In this document: piece after piece, positions 18,176 through 28,226 of the stretch
Layout of the letters: each line of letters opens with the position of its first letter
Position numbering within the stretch: position 1 is the first letter of the stretch
From: Desulfovermiculus halophilus DSM 18834
GTDB taxonomy: Bacteria; Desulfobacterota; Desulfovibrionia; Desulfovibrionales; Desulfothermaceae
Reading direction: 5' to 3'
DNA: 64,000 nt
Assembly: GCF_000620765.1 (NCBI RefSeq)
Contig: NZ_JIAK01000004.1
Coordinates: 124,001-188,000 of the forward strand
The notes under the pieces: generated by a model
Database searches by the model: none
What the model was told of the DNA's origin: nothing
The model's input: the letters and a program-made list of their open reading frames with translations, nothing else
Made by a program: the position numbers and the translations under genes

Positions 18176-19192
18176 TCATCTGCAGACTTCCAGCATCCTC
18201 TCCAGAGCCAGCAAGGCATCCTGTCGCACCTCCGGCCCCACGCCCACCTTGGGCACGGCGGCAATGGCGTCCAGATGCTCAGCCAGCTTGGGCGCCGTCA
18301 CCTTGGCCATATTGGAGCAGGCGGTATCCAGAACCGGACGGATCGTCTTGGCCGGGCCGAACTCCCGGGCCAACCGCTGAACCAGGTTGATCTCCGTGCC
18401 GACATAGATCGTGTCTCCCGGCCTTGCTTCCTGCACGTACCGGATAATGCCGGAGGTGGACCCGCTGGCGTCGGCCATGTCCACAACATCCGGCATGCAT
18501 TCCGGATGAACGATGATCCTGGCCCGGGGATCGGCCTGGCGGATGTGCTCCATGTGCCGGGGCTTGATCAGGTTGTGAACTGTACACAGTCCGGGCCAGA
18601 GAAAGAGCCTGCTCCGGGAAGCTCGGGCAGGGGAACGCAGGTCAAGGATCTCATAGTCTTGGGCTGCAATCCCCAGGGCCTTGGCAGTATTTCGTCCCAG
18701 GTTCTTGTCCGGGAGGAAGACCACCCCGTCTCCCTGCTGCAGGGCCCAGTCCAGCATGGTTGCCGCGTTGGCCGAGGTGCACACCGAGCCCCCGTAGCGT
18801 CCGCACAAGGCCTTGACCGCGGCCGAGGTATTCACATAGGCCAAGGGAATAATCCGCCGCCCCTGATCGTTGAGCTCGCGCACTTTCCTTTCCACCAGCC
18901 AGGCCGGAGCCATATTGGACAGCACGCAGCCGGCATTCTGATCCGGAATGCTCACCTTCTGTCCGGATGCGGCCAGTATGGCCGCGGATTCAGCCATAAA
19001 ATAGACCCCGCACATCACGATCCACTCAGCCTGCAGATTGGGTATCTTCCGGGCCAGCTCCAGTGAATCGCCGCAATAGTCGGCGTGAGCCACCACCTCG
19101 TCCTGCTGATAGTGGTGGGCCAAAACAGCCAGCCGGGATCCGTGCTCGGCCCGCAATCTCTCGATCCGGGAATCAGTCTCCTGTGATGTCAC
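18176..19192 (-). CDS. nadA: Quinolinate synthase
   Basis: A 338-residue [4Fe-4S] enzyme condensing iminoaspartate with DHAP to quinolinate for NAD synthesis. Typical segments are LAHHYQ, GDSLELAR, MCGVYFMAESA, GCVLSNM, CTSANAATML, VHPEC, ASGSTSGII, TEINLVQRL and CSNMAKVT. Cluster Cys candidates lie in MCGV, HPEC and ACSNM. The start is GTG at 19192, chosen because AGGAGG stands 8 nt upstream. A MITE copy lies about 110 bp upstream between nadA and metY. Confidence 0.93.
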   Translation of the reverse strand: MTSQETDSRIERLRAEHGSRLAVLAHHYQQDEVVAHADYCGDSLELARKIPNLQAEWIVMCGVYFMAESAAILAASGQKVSIPDQNAGCVLSNMAPAWLVERKVRELNDQGRRIIPLAYVNTSAAVKALCGRYGGSVCTSANAATMLDWALQQGDGVVFLPDKNLGRNTAKALGIAAQDYEILDLRSPARASRSRLFLWPGLCTVHNLIKPRHMEHIRQADPRARIIVHPECMPDVVDMADASGSTSGIIRYVQEARPGDTIYVGTEINLVQRLAREFGPAKTIRPVLDTACSNMAKVTAPKLAEHLDAIAAVPKVGVGPEVRQDALLALERMLEVCR

Positions 19193-19305
19193 TTCCGAAA
19201 CCTCCTGTACTCCTAGACAAGACTCGGGTATTCATGTTGATCGCGCCAGCGGTTCTTCCACGCTGACTGTCAAATTTTACGGCAAACACTCATGACCAAA
19301 ATTTG

Positions 19306-19589
19306 GGCTCTTCGACACAGAAAGTGGGATTGCCTACATAAGAGTTTGCCGTCTCTTCTGTGTGCCGTAAGCGGCAGGCCCGCGCATTTTCTTGGTCCCG
19401 CCAAAAGGGGGAAACCCGGCACTCACGTGTATGATACGCTTTCGTCACACAGAAAGCAGTGACCTGCACGTGAGTAGCCGGGAGGGGGCAGGGATCCCCC
19501 TTTGGCGGGGCTTAGAAAATACCGGGGCGAAAGTTGGCTCACAGAAGAGATGGCAAACTCCAAAAATCCACAGGCTAGGTCGAAGAACC
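19306..19589. mobile_element. MITE-like element, copy B2
   Basis: A 284-bp element with ends GGCTCTTCGAC / GTCGAAGAACC and an exact 8-bp duplication AAAATTTG (19298-19305 and 19590-19597). The nested dyads are as in B1, with inner arm GGCACTCACGTG / CACGTGAGTAGCC. It occupies most of the 509-bp nadA-metY divergent intergenic region, so any metY leader or promoter must lie within it or in the 112 bp after it. No SAM-responsive riboswitch is visible there. Confidence 0.9.
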
Positions 19590-19701
19590 AAAATTTGTAT
19601 GTCCAGGAGCCTCGCGCAGCACACGGGTGCGTCCTTGACATTGGCCGCACTCTTAGTCAGTTATGAGTTATTTTGCAAGGAAGAAAATACTGGAGCCCCC
19701 A

Positions 19702-21021
19702 ATGCCCTGGAACCCCGAAACTCTGGCTTTGCACGCCGGACACCGTCCGGACCGGGAAACCCGCAGCCGGGCCGTCCCCATCTACCAGACCACAAGCTAC
19801 GTCTTTGAGAGCCCGGAACACGCGGCGGCCCTGTTCACTCCGCACTCCCAAGGGCAGGACGAGTCCACTTCTCTGGACCTCAACGGCCGGCCGGAAAATA
19901 TCTATACCCGGATCAATAATCCGACAACAGAGGTCCTGGAACAGCGGATGGCCGGCCTGGAAGGGGGTGCCGAGGCCCTGGCCCTCAGTTCCGGGGCCTC
20001 GGCTGTGGCCTTTGCCCTGATGACCATCTGCCAGGCCGGGGACCACATCGTCTCTTCCTCCAGCCTGTACGGGGGGACCTACAATCTCCTCCGCCAGACC
20101 CTGCCCCGCTTCGGGATCCGGACTTCCTTTGTCCCCTCCCTGGACGCCGGGGCCTTTGTCCGGGAGATCACCCCGCAGACCAAGTGCCTGTTTGTGGAGA
20201 CCGTGGGCAATCCCAGACTGGATGTGCCGGACCTGGAGTCTCTTGCAGCCGCTGCTCACCAGCAGGGGATCCCGTTGATCGTGGACAACACCGTGGCCAC
20301 CCCTTTTCTCTGCCGGCCCATCACCTGGGGAGCGGATATCGTGGTTCATTCCCTGACCAAGTTCTGCGCCGGACACGGGACCAGCATGGGCGGGGCTATC
20401 GTCGACGCCGGGCGCTTTGACTGGACCTCCGGCCGATTTCCCCTGCTGACCGAACCGGACCAGTCCATCCACGGCCGCTCCTGGACCGAGTTCGGACCGG
20501 AGCGGGCGTTCATCCTCCGGGCCAGAAACGTTCTTCTCCGCGATTTCGGTCCCTGCCTCTCCCCGCTGAACAGCTTCCTTATCCTCCAGGGACTGGAAAC
20601 CCTTCCTCTGCGGATGGAGAAGCACTGCGCCAACGCGCGGGCCGCAGCCGACCATCTCAACCGGCATCCCTTGGTCAACTGGGTGCTCTACCCCGGACTC
20701 CCCAGCCATCCCACCAATGCCCAGGCAAAAACCTTTCTCACCGGCGGATTCGGAGCGCTGGTCGGCTTCGGCATCAAGGGCGGGCTGGAGGCTGGCCGGG
20801 AGTTCATCCGTTCGCTGGAGCTTTTCAGCCACCTGGCCAATATCGGCGACGCCAAGAGCCTGGCCATCCATCCCGGATCCACAACCCACTCCCAGCTCAG
20901 CCGGGAGGAGCAGGCCGGTATGGGGCTTTCTCCGGATTTCATCCGCCTTTCCATCGGCCTGGAACACATTGACGACATCATTGCCGATCTGGACCAGGCC
21001 CTGGCCAGGTCGGCGGCATGA
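19702..21021 (+). CDS. metY: O-acetylhomoserine sulfhydrylase (PLP)
   Basis: A 439-residue Cys/Met-metabolism PLP enzyme converting O-acetylhomoserine and sulfide to homocysteine. Hallmarks: PIYQTTSYVFES, YTRINNPTTEVLEQR, LSSGASAVAFAL, VDNTVATPFLCRPITWGADIVVHSLTKFCAGHG (PLP lysine in SLTK), and SIGLEHIDDIIADLDQAL. Start 19702 follows TGGAG at 6 nt; the frame also opens at 19663. With metX next door it completes direct sulfhydrylation, sensible for a sulfide-rich cell. Confidence 0.93.
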   Translation: MPWNPETLALHAGHRPDRETRSRAVPIYQTTSYVFESPEHAAALFTPHSQGQDESTSLDLNGRPENIYTRINNPTTEVLEQRMAGLEGGAEALALSSGASAVAFALMTICQAGDHIVSSSSLYGGTYNLLRQTLPRFGIRTSFVPSLDAGAFVREITPQTKCLFVETVGNPRLDVPDLESLAAAAHQQGIPLIVDNTVATPFLCRPITWGADIVVHSLTKFCAGHGTSMGGAIVDAGRFDWTSGRFPLLTEPDQSIHGRSWTEFGPERAFILRARNVLLRDFGPCLSPLNSFLILQGLETLPLRMEKHCANARAAADHLNRHPLVNWVLYPGLPSHPTNAQAKTFLTGGFGALVGFGIKGGLEAGREFIRSLELFSHLANIGDAKSLAIHPGSTTHSQLSREEQAGMGLSPDFIRLSIGLEHIDDIIADLDQALARSAA

Positions 21022-21084
21022 ACCAAACCAGACCCTGATGTGCAGCCCCTGCCCAGCAGGCAAGAGAGGCCAGAAGATACAGCC

Positions 21085-22245
21085 ATGCACTCCACCGCCG
21101 GCTCAGTGAGCACTCAGTACTTTCAGTTCGCCCATCCTCCCCAGGAGATGGAGCTGGAATGCGGCCGCACTCTGGGGCCGATCACCCTGGCCTATGAGAC
21201 ATACGGGACCCTGAACCAGGACCGGTCCAATGCGATCCTGGTCCTCCACGCCCTGACCGGGGACGCCCATGCCGCGGGCTGTGCTTCGGACCGCGGCGGC
21301 ACCGCGGGCTGGTGGGACGTCATGATCGGCCCGGGCAAGGGCATAGACACCAATCGGTATTTCGTTATCTGCTCCAACGTCCTGGGCGGATGCATGGGAT
21401 CCACCGGCCCGAAGTCCATAGACCCGGAAACCGGGCGCCCGTACGCCTTGCGCTTTCCGGTGGTCACCATCGGAGACATGGTCCGGGCTCAGAAAAAGCT
21501 TGTCGATCATCTGGGAATCCCCAGGCTCCTGGCTGTTATCGGTGGATCAGTGGGCGGGATGCAGGTCCTGGAGTGGGCGGTCCGTTATCCGGAACGGGTC
21601 GCGGCGGCCGTGCCCATCGCCACCGCCACCCGGCATTCGGCCATGGCCATTGCCTTCAACGAAGTGGCCCGGCAGGCCATAATGAAGGACCCCAACTGGA
21701 ACCAGGGCGACTACTACGGCTGCGGCCAGCCCGACCACGGCCAGGCCGTGGCCAGGATGATAGGTCATGTGACCTATCTTTCCGAAGAGGCCCTGCGCAA
21801 AAAGTTTGACCGCAGACTCCAGGACCGGGAGGAGTTTTCCTATGCCTTGGATACAGACTTCCAGGTGGGAAGCTACCTGCAGCATCAAGGGGAAAAGTTC
21901 GTCAACCGCTTTGACGCCAACTCCCTGCTCTACCTGACCAAGGCCGCCGACTACTTTGACCTGGCCGAAAACTACGGCCGCGGGTCCCTGACCCAGGCCT
22001 TCTCCCAGGCCCTGGCCGACTTCCTGGTTGTCTCCTTTTCCTCGGACTGGCTCTACCCCACAGCCCAATCCAAGACCATGGTCCAGGCCATGAAGAAAAA
22101 CAATCTCCAGGTCAGTTTCTGCGAGATCGAGTTCGATTACGGGCACGACTCCTTTCTGGTTCCCAATCCGCCCCTTTCCCAGCTCATCTCCGGATTTTTG
22201 GCCCAGGAGTACAGAAGCATGACCCCGTATCGCTATTGCCTGTAA
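21085..22245 (+). CDS. metX: Homoserine O-acetyltransferase
   Basis: A 386-residue alpha/beta hydrolase-fold acyltransferase. It shows the family pattern LAYETYGTLN, NVLGGCMGSTGP, the nucleophile elbow GGSVGGMQVLEWA (Ser), Asp in SDWLYPTAQ and His in YGHDSFL. It activates homoserine with acetyl-CoA (a succinyl-specific variant cannot be excluded from sequence alone). ATG 21085 is chosen over 21040 at the conserved start. It sits 63 nt after metY and 53 nt before metW. Confidence 0.93.
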   Translation: MHSTAGSVSTQYFQFAHPPQEMELECGRTLGPITLAYETYGTLNQDRSNAILVLHALTGDAHAAGCASDRGGTAGWWDVMIGPGKGIDTNRYFVICSNVLGGCMGSTGPKSIDPETGRPYALRFPVVTIGDMVRAQKKLVDHLGIPRLLAVIGGSVGGMQVLEWAVRYPERVAAAVPIATATRHSAMAIAFNEVARQAIMKDPNWNQGDYYGCGQPDHGQAVARMIGHVTYLSEEALRKKFDRRLQDREEFSYALDTDFQVGSYLQHQGEKFVNRFDANSLLYLTKAADYFDLAENYGRGSLTQAFSQALADFLVVSFSSDWLYPTAQSKTMVQAMKKNNLQVSFCEIEFDYGHDSFLVPNPPLSQLISGFLAQEYRSMTPYRYCL

Positions 22246-22298
22246 CCGCCGGCCCCAGCCCATTCATCTTTCCGGCACCATAGAGTCAAGGACAACCC

Positions 22299-22907
22299 AT
22301 GCGTTTTGATCTGCAAACCATCGCCTCCTGGATCACCCCCAACAGCCGGGTCCTGGACCTGGGCTGCGGGGCAGGGGAGCTGCTCAAGCACCTGCAGGAC
22401 AAGAAGAATGTGACCGGCACCGGAATCGAGGTGGACGCCGAAAAGGCCAGCCAGGGCATCATCTCCGGGGTGAACATCATCCACGGGGACATCCATGAGG
22501 AGATCCGGGACTATCAGGACCAGACCTTCGACTACGTCATCCTCAGCCAGACCCTGCAGCAGGTCTTCAAGCCGGCCCTTCTCCTGCACGAAATGCTCCG
22601 GGTGGGACACAAGGGAGTGGTCAGCTTTCCCAATTTCAGCCACTACAGGAACCGGCTTTTCTTCTTTTTCCGCGGCCGGGCCCCCATGTCCAAAGAGCTG
22701 CCCTATGCCTGGTTCGACACCCCGAATATCCGGGTCGTCCCCATCAAGGACTTCCGGCATTTCTGCTCCATCTTCGGCTTCAAGATCCTGCAGGAAACAG
22801 CAATCAGCACCTACTATCACGACGAGCACGGCCGCACTGTCCGCTTCCTGCCCAATCTCCTGGCCACCTACGGCATTTACCTCTTGACCAAAGAAGCCCC
22901 GGGATAA
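22299..22907 (+). CDS. metW: MetW-family protein (methyltransferase-like)
   Basis: A 202-residue class I methyltransferase-like protein: SRVLDLGCGAGELLKHL (motif I), VILSQTLQQ, and VVSFPNFSHYRNRLFFFFRGRAPMS, the MetW signature, with PYAWFDTPNIR following. MetW partners MetX and is needed for full homoserine acyltransferase activity in several bacteria. The metX-metW pairing seen here is the conserved arrangement. AAGGAC precedes the start. Confidence 0.93.
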   Translation: MRFDLQTIASWITPNSRVLDLGCGAGELLKHLQDKKNVTGTGIEVDAEKASQGIISGVNIIHGDIHEEIRDYQDQTFDYVILSQTLQQVFKPALLLHEMLRVGHKGVVSFPNFSHYRNRLFFFFRGRAPMSKELPYAWFDTPNIRVVPIKDFRHFCSIFGFKILQETAISTYYHDEHGRTVRFLPNLLATYGIYLLTKEAPG

Positions 22908-22914
22908 GCCGGGC

Positions 22915-23095
22915 TGGGATAATCCAAATCGAAATCGGGATCGCTATCGAAATCGAAAGATGTCATTCTGTGCGGCAGGAACCCTCAGCTTACGGATATC
23001 GATCCCGATAACGATTACGAACCCGAAGAAAGAAAATCACAACCAACGGATGCACTGGACGCTTATTCTTCGCGCCAGTGATCCTCAGCCTTATA
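22915..23095. repeat. Modular repeat, copy A2 (left part only)
   Basis: Matches A1 from GGATAATCCAAATCG through CGCCAGTGATCCTCAG and ends in TTAT, about 180 bp at high identity with small indels. The terminal TTA of the repeat (23091-23093) is the complement of the stop codon of the DUF523/DUF1722 gene, so the repeat edge supplies that stop. The TTAGTTAATAG end seen in A1 and A3 is missing. Confidence 0.75.
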
Positions 23096-24041
23096 CGTGA
23101 TTGCGCAGCTTAAGCTCCAAAGGATGGGGGTTCAAATAATACTGGGTATGGAGATACGGCTGATCGTACTTGCGCACATAGTGATTGATCAGGGTGACCG
23201 GGACGATCAAGGGCAGATTCCCGGATTTGTACTCGTCAATGATGTCCAACAGTTCCTGTTTTTCGTCCTTGGTCAGATCCTTCTTGAAGTAGCCCATCAG
23301 GTGGTGGAGCACATTGACGTTTTTCTTGGTTGTGCTGTGCAGCCGCAAGGCGTAATGCAGCTTATGCAGATAGGTGGCAAAAAGCTCGTCCACAGGCATC
23401 TGCTTCCCGGCGGCCACCAGCTTGCCCAGCTCCCGGTAGGTAGGCACGTGATGGGCCATGATCAAAAGCTTGTGCCTGGAATGAAAGTCCACCAGCCCGC
23501 CCAGGGTCTTGGCTGAGCGCACCAACTCCCGCCAGCGCTGGAAGACAAAAATGCGGGTGATGAAGTTTTCCCTCAGGACCGGATCGTGCAGCCGCCCGTC
23601 GTCCTCCACCGGCAGATCCGGAAAGTGGTCCATGACCATCCTGGCCCAGATGCCCACTCCCTTGTTCACCGGCATGCCGTTTTCCTGATAGACCTTAATC
23701 CGTTCCATGCCGCTGGACGGGGACCTGCTCTTGAATATATAGCCGCACAGCTCTCGTCCTTCCAGATCCTTGAGCCGATTTCGGCCCCAGCCCTGCATCT
23801 GATCGGTATAATCCACTTCCGTCTTCTGGGTTACCAGCCGGGGATTGTCCGGGTCGCCCACCAGGCGCAGGGCCTCCCTGGGGATGCTCATCCCGCACTC
23901 CACCTCCGGGCAGACCGGGACAAAGTCTACATACTTGCCCAATGTGTCCCGGATGAACCGGTCCAGCTTGTGCCCGCCGTCGTAGCGGACCTCCTCCCCC
24001 AGCAGGCAGGTGCTGATTCCCAGGATAATCTTGTTCTCCAT
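23091..24041 (-). CDS. DUF523-DUF1722 two-domain protein (YbgA-like)
   Basis: A 316-residue protein: DUF523 (about 1-150: GISTCLLGEEVRYDGGHK, FVPVCPEVECGM, YIFKSRSPSSGMERIKVY) followed by DUF1722 (about 190-310: FHSRHKLLIMAHH, YRELGKLVA, MGYFKKDLT, LPLIVPVTLINHYVRKY). Family members have conserved Cys suggesting metal or Fe-S binding and have been linked to DNA repair/photolyase neighbourhoods, but no biochemical function is firmly established. Its 3' end coincides with the edge of repeat A2, and a MITE fragment lies just upstream. Confidence 0.88.
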   Translation of the reverse strand: MENKIILGISTCLLGEEVRYDGGHKLDRFIRDTLGKYVDFVPVCPEVECGMSIPREALRLVGDPDNPRLVTQKTEVDYTDQMQGWGRNRLKDLEGRELCGYIFKSRSPSSGMERIKVYQENGMPVNKGVGIWARMVMDHFPDLPVEDDGRLHDPVLRENFITRIFVFQRWRELVRSAKTLGGLVDFHSRHKLLIMAHHVPTYRELGKLVAAGKQMPVDELFATYLHKLHYALRLHSTTKKNVNVLHHLMGYFKKDLTKDEKQELLDIIDEYKSGNLPLIVPVTLINHYVRKYDQPYLHTQYYLNPHPLELKLRNHV

Positions 24042-24108
24042 ATCGGCTCCTATTCAATCTCTAAGCTCCCCCGCACGGCCGCCAGAGCGCAGGCATGTGG
24101 GTGACTAT

Positions 24109-24183
24109 GGTTCTTCGCCGTAGCCTATGGATTTTTGGAGTTTGCCGTCTATGCTGTGGGCTCACTTTCTGCCCGGTATTTTC
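24109..24183 (-). mobile_element. MITE fragment, copy B4 (one end only)
   Basis: On the minus strand this matches the right-hand 75 bp of the MITE family, from GAAAATACCGGGC through CAAACTCCAAAAATCC to GAAGAACC, with several substitutions. The other end is absent and no target duplication is recognisable, so it is an old truncated copy. Confidence 0.75.
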
Positions 24184-24219
24184 ATGCAAAAACCTTCGCT
24201 CAGTCCCTTGCCTCGCTCC

Positions 24220-24362
24220 AGCCTCCGCCTTCTGCCCTCTGGCTCCTTTCTTCTGACCTCTGACCTCTGTCTTCTCCTCACCGACTACTGACAACTAGAC
24301 CTCTGATCTCTGACCTCTGACTTCTGTCTTCTGTCTTCTGACTTCTGTCTTCTGTCCTCTGG
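24220..24362. repeat. EVRGQ-type simple repeat array C1
   Basis: On the plus strand the block is built of TCTGACCTC/TCTGACTTC/TCTGTCTTC units. On the minus strand one frame reads TEVRGQKTEVRRQ-like peptides. The array overlaps the 3' end of the DUF1566 gene, extending that protein by about 20 residues. Arrays of the same unit and orientation are at about 28985-29190 and 30598-30740. Confidence 0.8.
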
Positions 24363-25353
24363 CCACCCAGACCCCAAACCTGGCCGTCTTCTTATACCCA
24401 ACCCCGACAGCACCTTTGTGCATATACAAACCGTATGCCCAATCCGGCTCAAACCCGCTGGATGTGGACGACCACAGCACCTCCGGGTTGCTCAGAAAGG
24501 GGTGTCCTTCCGGCAGGGCCGGAGATGAGCGGGATGCGTCCACAAGAGACTCCAGCTCGTTGATATTGGGCAGATGCCAGTCCGTTCCGGTTTTTTCCTC
24601 AAGCTCCGCAACCGCCTGCAGGGCCTCCGGCCAGGTCAAAAGTCCCGGGTCGCGGCTGATCACCTCCCGCCAGGTTAGCCCGGTCAGGCGGTCCAGGATA
24701 TCCTCACCTGTCTTTTCAAATCTGGGCCGGGGCCAGGACACGCCCTGCCGCAGCTCCCCGTCCTGCCCGGTTCCCGGACATTCGAGGCGAGCGCCTCCGG
24801 AGTCGAAGCACGCATTCTGCCCTGTCCGGGGTAGAACCGGGCTTTCCCCCCGCACCGGCCAAACCATGGAGATCTGGTCCTTGCGGTTCCAGAACATGCG
24901 TCCGCCGGCCAGATGCACGGCCCAGGCATAGGCCGGATACATGGCCGAAGAGGTCGAGGTCCAGTACCAAGTCTGCTCCACTCCGGTAAAAGGATGCTCC
25001 AGGGGCAGGGCCGGCCGGCTACGGCCGTGGCTGATCAGGCTGCGTAGCTCCCGCCGGTTGGGCAGCCGCCAGTCCGAACAGCCCAGAAAGCCTTCCCGGT
25101 TCAGATCCCGGATATGCTCCAGCGCTTCCTCCCAGCGCAGGGCAAACTCAAAGCTCACCCCCTTCTTCGGCCACACGAGACCGGTCAGACCGTCCTGAAC
25201 CAGGCCCGGAGCACGCTCTGTGAACCGCGGGTTCGGCCCCTTGATGCCTATCCCCAGCTCCCCGTCCTGTCCGCTGCCGGCACAGGGGATCTCAGCGCCC
25301 AAAGCATCGAAGCATTTTTCCTGATCTGTAGGCAAAACATTGCTGATTGACAT
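24295..25353 (-). CDS. Tandem DUF1566 (Lcl-like) protein with repeat-derived C-tail
   Basis: A 352-residue protein with two DUF1566 domains (about 50-165 and 205-330). Each has the D-LTGL-W opening, a central WRLPN(R/I)-EL motif (SDWRLPNRRELRSL; TDWHLPNINELESL), a WSST/WTSTS strand and a VWPVRG/FGVWVARG end. The fold is FGE/C-type-lectin-like; a ligand-binding or surface role is possible. There is no signal peptide. The last ~20 residues (QKTEVRRQKTEVRGQ...) are translated from repeat C1 and probably replaced the original stop. It follows copA by 71 bp in the same orientation. Confidence 0.8.
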   Translation of the reverse strand: MSISNVLPTDQEKCFDALGAEIPCAGSGQDGELGIGIKGPNPRFTERAPGLVQDGLTGLVWPKKGVSFEFALRWEEALEHIRDLNREGFLGCSDWRLPNRRELRSLISHGRSRPALPLEHPFTGVEQTWYWTSTSSAMYPAYAWAVHLAGGRMFWNRKDQISMVWPVRGESPVLPRTGQNACFDSGGARLECPGTGQDGELRQGVSWPRPRFEKTGEDILDRLTGLTWREVISRDPGLLTWPEALQAVAELEEKTGTDWHLPNINELESLVDASRSSPALPEGHPFLSNPEVLWSSTSSGFEPDWAYGLYMHKGAVGVGYKKTARFGVWVARGQKTEVRRQKTEVRGQRSEV

Positions 25354-25424
25354 GGGATATGTCCGTGTCCTTCCGTGCATTTCGCGGGATCACGTATTCG
25401 TTTGGCTTCTCTGTCCCCATCGGC

Positions 25425-27950
25425 TTATTCGGGCTGAAAGAACCGCAGGCGCAGGGCATTGCTGACCACGGAAACGGAACTCATGGCCATGGCAGCGGCC
25501 GCGATCATGGGATTTAAGGTCGGTCCGCCGAAGATATGCAGGGCTCCGGCCGCAATGGGGATCCCCAGGGAGTTGTAGAAAAAGGCCCAGAACAGATTCT
25601 GCTTGATGTTTCGCACTGTGGCCCGGCTGAGGCTCATCGCCGTGCTCACTCCGGTCAGATCCTCGCCCATGAGCACGATATCCCCGCTTTCAATGGCCAC
25701 ATCAATGCCGGAGCCCATGGCCAGCCCAAGATCGGCCTGGGCCAGGGCCGGGGCGTCGTTGATTCCGTCTCCGACCATGGCCACCTGCAGGCCCTGGTCC
25801 TGGAGCTTGGTGATCTCCGCTGCCTTGCCTTCGGGCAGCACCCCGGCAATGACATCATCGATCCCGGCCTGCTCGGCAATCACCCGGGCCGTTCGCTGGG
25901 TATCCCCGGTGAGCATGATCACTTTCAGCCCCATGTCCTTGAGCTTTTGCACCGTGTCCGGAGCGGTCTCCTTCAGCCGGTCGGCCACGGCCAGGACCGC
26001 TGCGGCCTGCCCGTCCACGGCTGCCAGGACCACGGTCTTGCCGTCCCGGGCCAGCTCCTCGATCAGGTCCGAAACCGTATCCTCATCCAGGCCCTGGACC
26101 TGCTGCTCAGCCAGAAAGGTCCTGCTGCCCAGAACGATGCTGTGTTCATCAACCCTGGCCCGCACCCCGCGCCCGGACACAGCCTGGAAATCAACGGCCT
26201 GGGTCCGGGGCTCAACTGCCTCCTTGTCCATGCCCTGGACCACGGCCCGGGCCACGGGATGCTCAGAGGCCTGCTCAACCGCCCTTATCAGCCCGGCCAG
26301 CCTGGTGCGCTCCAGGGGCGAGGTGTCCAGAATTGTGAAATCAACCAGCTCTGGCTGACCCCGGGTCAGGGTTCCGGTCTTATCCAAAACCACGGCCTGG
26401 ATGTTCCGGGCCTTCTCCAGGGCCTGTCCGCTTTTGATCAGGGTCCCCAGCTGCGCCCCCCGTCCGGTGCCGACCATGATGGCCGTGGGCGTAGCCAGCC
26501 CCAAGGCGCAAGGGCAGGCGATAACCATGACGGCCACAAAAATGCGCAGGGCAAAGGAGAACTCCGCCTGTCCGAGGAAATACCAGGCCAGGCCGGCCAG
26601 GAGGGCAATGCAGATAACCGTGGGCACAAAGTACAGACTGACCTTGTCCGCCAGATTGGCAATGGGAGCCTTGGAGCCCTGAGCCTCCTGGACCAGAGCG
26701 ATAATCCGGGCCAGGGTCGTCTCCCGGCCCACTTTTTCCGCCCGTATGCGCAGAGAGCCCTGGGTATTGACCGTACCGGTAATAACACTGTCCCCAGGTC
26801 CCTTGCTCTTGGGAATGGGCTCCCCGGTCAGCATCGATTCATCCAGGCTGGACTGTCCGTCCTCGATCCTGCCGTCCACCGGAATCCGTTCCCCGGGACG
26901 GATCAGGAGCAGATCCCCGGGCTGAATGGAGCTGACCGGAACGCTGGCCAGTTCCTGCCCCTCGATTCTGGTGGCTGTTTCCGGCCGCAGCTGCATGAGC
27001 TCCCGGATGGCGGCAGAGGTCCTGGCCTTGGAACGGTTCTCCAGGAAACGGCCCAGGGTGATCAGGACCAGAATGATGGCTGCGGACTCAAAGTACAGGT
27101 CATGGGCCTTGGCTGCTGGATTGTATCCCAGGACTATCTCCCCCAGATTCCAGGTGGAGTAGACAAAGGCCGCACTGGTGCCCACGGCGATCAATGAGTC
27201 CATGTTCGGCCCGCCCCGGGCCAGGCTGGGAAAGCCCTGAACATAGAACTCCCGGTTGATGAACATGATGGGGACGGTGAGCAGGAACTGGACCAGGCCG
27301 TGGGTCAGAGGCGCGGAGTGGGCGGCCAGAAAGGCGGGGATGGGCAGACCGAGCATCCCGCCCATGGAGAGGACGAACAAGGGAACGGCCAAGGCCAGGG
27401 AGAACACCAGCCGCCTTTTCAGCCCGGCCAGCCTTTCCTCCATCTCCCGGTCCTGCTTCCGGGCCCCGCCGCTGTCTTCCTGGGAGGCCACAGATGCCTT
27501 GTAGCCTGCATCCTCGACTGCAGAGATCAGATCCCGGCTCTGAACCTGCCCCGGCTCATAGCTCACCCTGGCCGTTTCCGCAGCCAGATTGACCTCGGCC
27601 CGGCTCACTCCGGGCACGTTTTGCAGGGCCTTTTCCACCCGGGCCGAGCATGCCGCACAGGTCATGCCTTGAATATCCAGCTCAATCTGGGAGCTTTCAC
27701 TGACCTCTTCGGCCTCATATCCGGCCTTGTGCACCGCGGCCTTGATCTCCTCCGTCCCCAGCTTGTCCGGATCCCAGCTGACCTGCATGCTTTCTGTGGC
27801 CAGATTGACCTGGGCCGAGTGCACCCCGTCCAGCCAGGAAACAACCCGTTCAACCCGGGCCGAGCAGGCGGCACAGCTCATGCCCTTGACGGCAAACTTC
27901 TGGCTGCGCACATTGCCTGCCCTCTCCTGATCCAGCTCCTGCTCGTTCAT
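25425..27950 (-). CDS. copA: Copper-exporting P1B-type ATPase CopA
   Basis: An 841-residue Cu(I) efflux ATPase. Two N-terminal HMA domains carry GMSCAAC (23-29) and GMTCAAC (95-101); eight membrane spans follow, with [12 protein letters not shown] in the sixth, TGEP in the A domain, DKTGTLTRG (phosphorylation Asp) and [16 protein letters not shown]. The last membrane span holds the [13 protein letters not shown] motif (N-x-x-x-x-P) and [13 protein letters not shown] (M-S-S), the Cu(I) site of P1B-1 pumps. CopZ is coded 12 nt upstream, and the zinc-type ATPase and ArsR-type sensor lie further upstream on the same strand. Confidence 0.96.
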   Translation of the reverse strand: MNEQELDQERAGNVRSQKFAVKGMSCAACSARVERVVSWLDGVHSAQVNLATESMQVSWDPDKLGTEEIKAAVHKAGYEAEEVSESSQIELDIQGMTCAACSARVEKALQNVPGVSRAEVNLAAETARVSYEPGQVQSRDLISAVEDAGYKASVASQEDSGGARKQDREMEERLAGLKRRLVFSLALAVPLFVLSMGGMLGLPIPAFLAAHSAPLTHGLVQFLLTVPIMFINREFYVQGFPSLARGGPNMDSLIAVGTSAAFVYSTWNLGEIVLGYNPAAKAHDLYFESAAIILVLITLGRFLENRSKARTSAAIRELMQLRPETATRIEGQELASVPVSSIQPGDLLLIRPGERIPVDGRIEDGQSSLDESMLTGEPIPKSKGPGDSVITGTVNTQGSLRIRAEKVGRETTLARIIALVQEAQGSKAPIANLADKVSLYFVPTVICIALLAGLAWYFLGQAEFSFALRIFVAVMVIACPCALGLATPTAIMVGTGRGAQLGTLIKSGQALEKARNIQAVVLDKTGTLTRGQPELVDFTILDTSPLERTRLAGLIRAVEQASEHPVARAVVQGMDKEAVEPRTQAVDFQAVSGRGVRARVDEHSIVLGSRTFLAEQQVQGLDEDTVSDLIEELARDGKTVVLAAVDGQAAAVLAVADRLKETAPDTVQKLKDMGLKVIMLTGDTQRTARVIAEQAGIDDVIAGVLPEGKAAEITKLQDQGLQVAMVGDGINDAPALAQADLGLAMGSGIDVAIESGDIVLMGEDLTGVSTAMSLSRATVRNIKQNLFWAFFYNSLGIPIAAGALHIFGGPTLNPMIAAAAMAMSSVSVVSNALRLRFFQPE

Positions 27951-27962
27951 ACCTTGCAGTCC

Positions 27963-28163
27963 TTAGATTTCAACCTTGTATCCGGCCTTCTTGACCGCCT
28001 TCTTTACCTCTTCCATGTCCACGGGCTTGGTTTCCTCAAAGCTCGCTTCTCCCTTGGGCAGGCTGACCGTCACGTTCTCCACGCCTTCAATTCCGGACAA
28101 AGCCTGGGTTACCGCCTGAACGCAATGCTGACAGGTCATTCCCTGTACCTTGATCGTCGCCAT
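27963..28163 (-). CDS. copZ: Copper chaperone CopZ-like HMA protein
   Basis: A 66-residue single HMA domain with VQGMTCQHCVQAVTQALSGIEGV and the typical beta-alpha fold ending in KKAGYKVEI. It delivers Cu(I) to the CopA N-terminal domains. AGGAGG (28170-28175 as complement) precedes the ATG. It is 12 nt upstream of copA, so almost certainly co-transcribed. Confidence 0.94.
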   Translation of the reverse strand: MATIKVQGMTCQHCVQAVTQALSGIEGVENVTVSLPKGEASFEETKPVDMEEVKKAVKKAGYKVEI

Positions 28164-28226
28164 ACCAAACCTCCTGTGTTTGAGTTCACGGTTTGCGGTG
28201 TATATCCACTGAATTGATCACTCTGG

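Noticed and set aside
19590-19701. SAM riboswitch before metY
   Set aside because: No conserved S-box or SAM-II/IV core; the leader consists of the MITE right end and featureless DNA.
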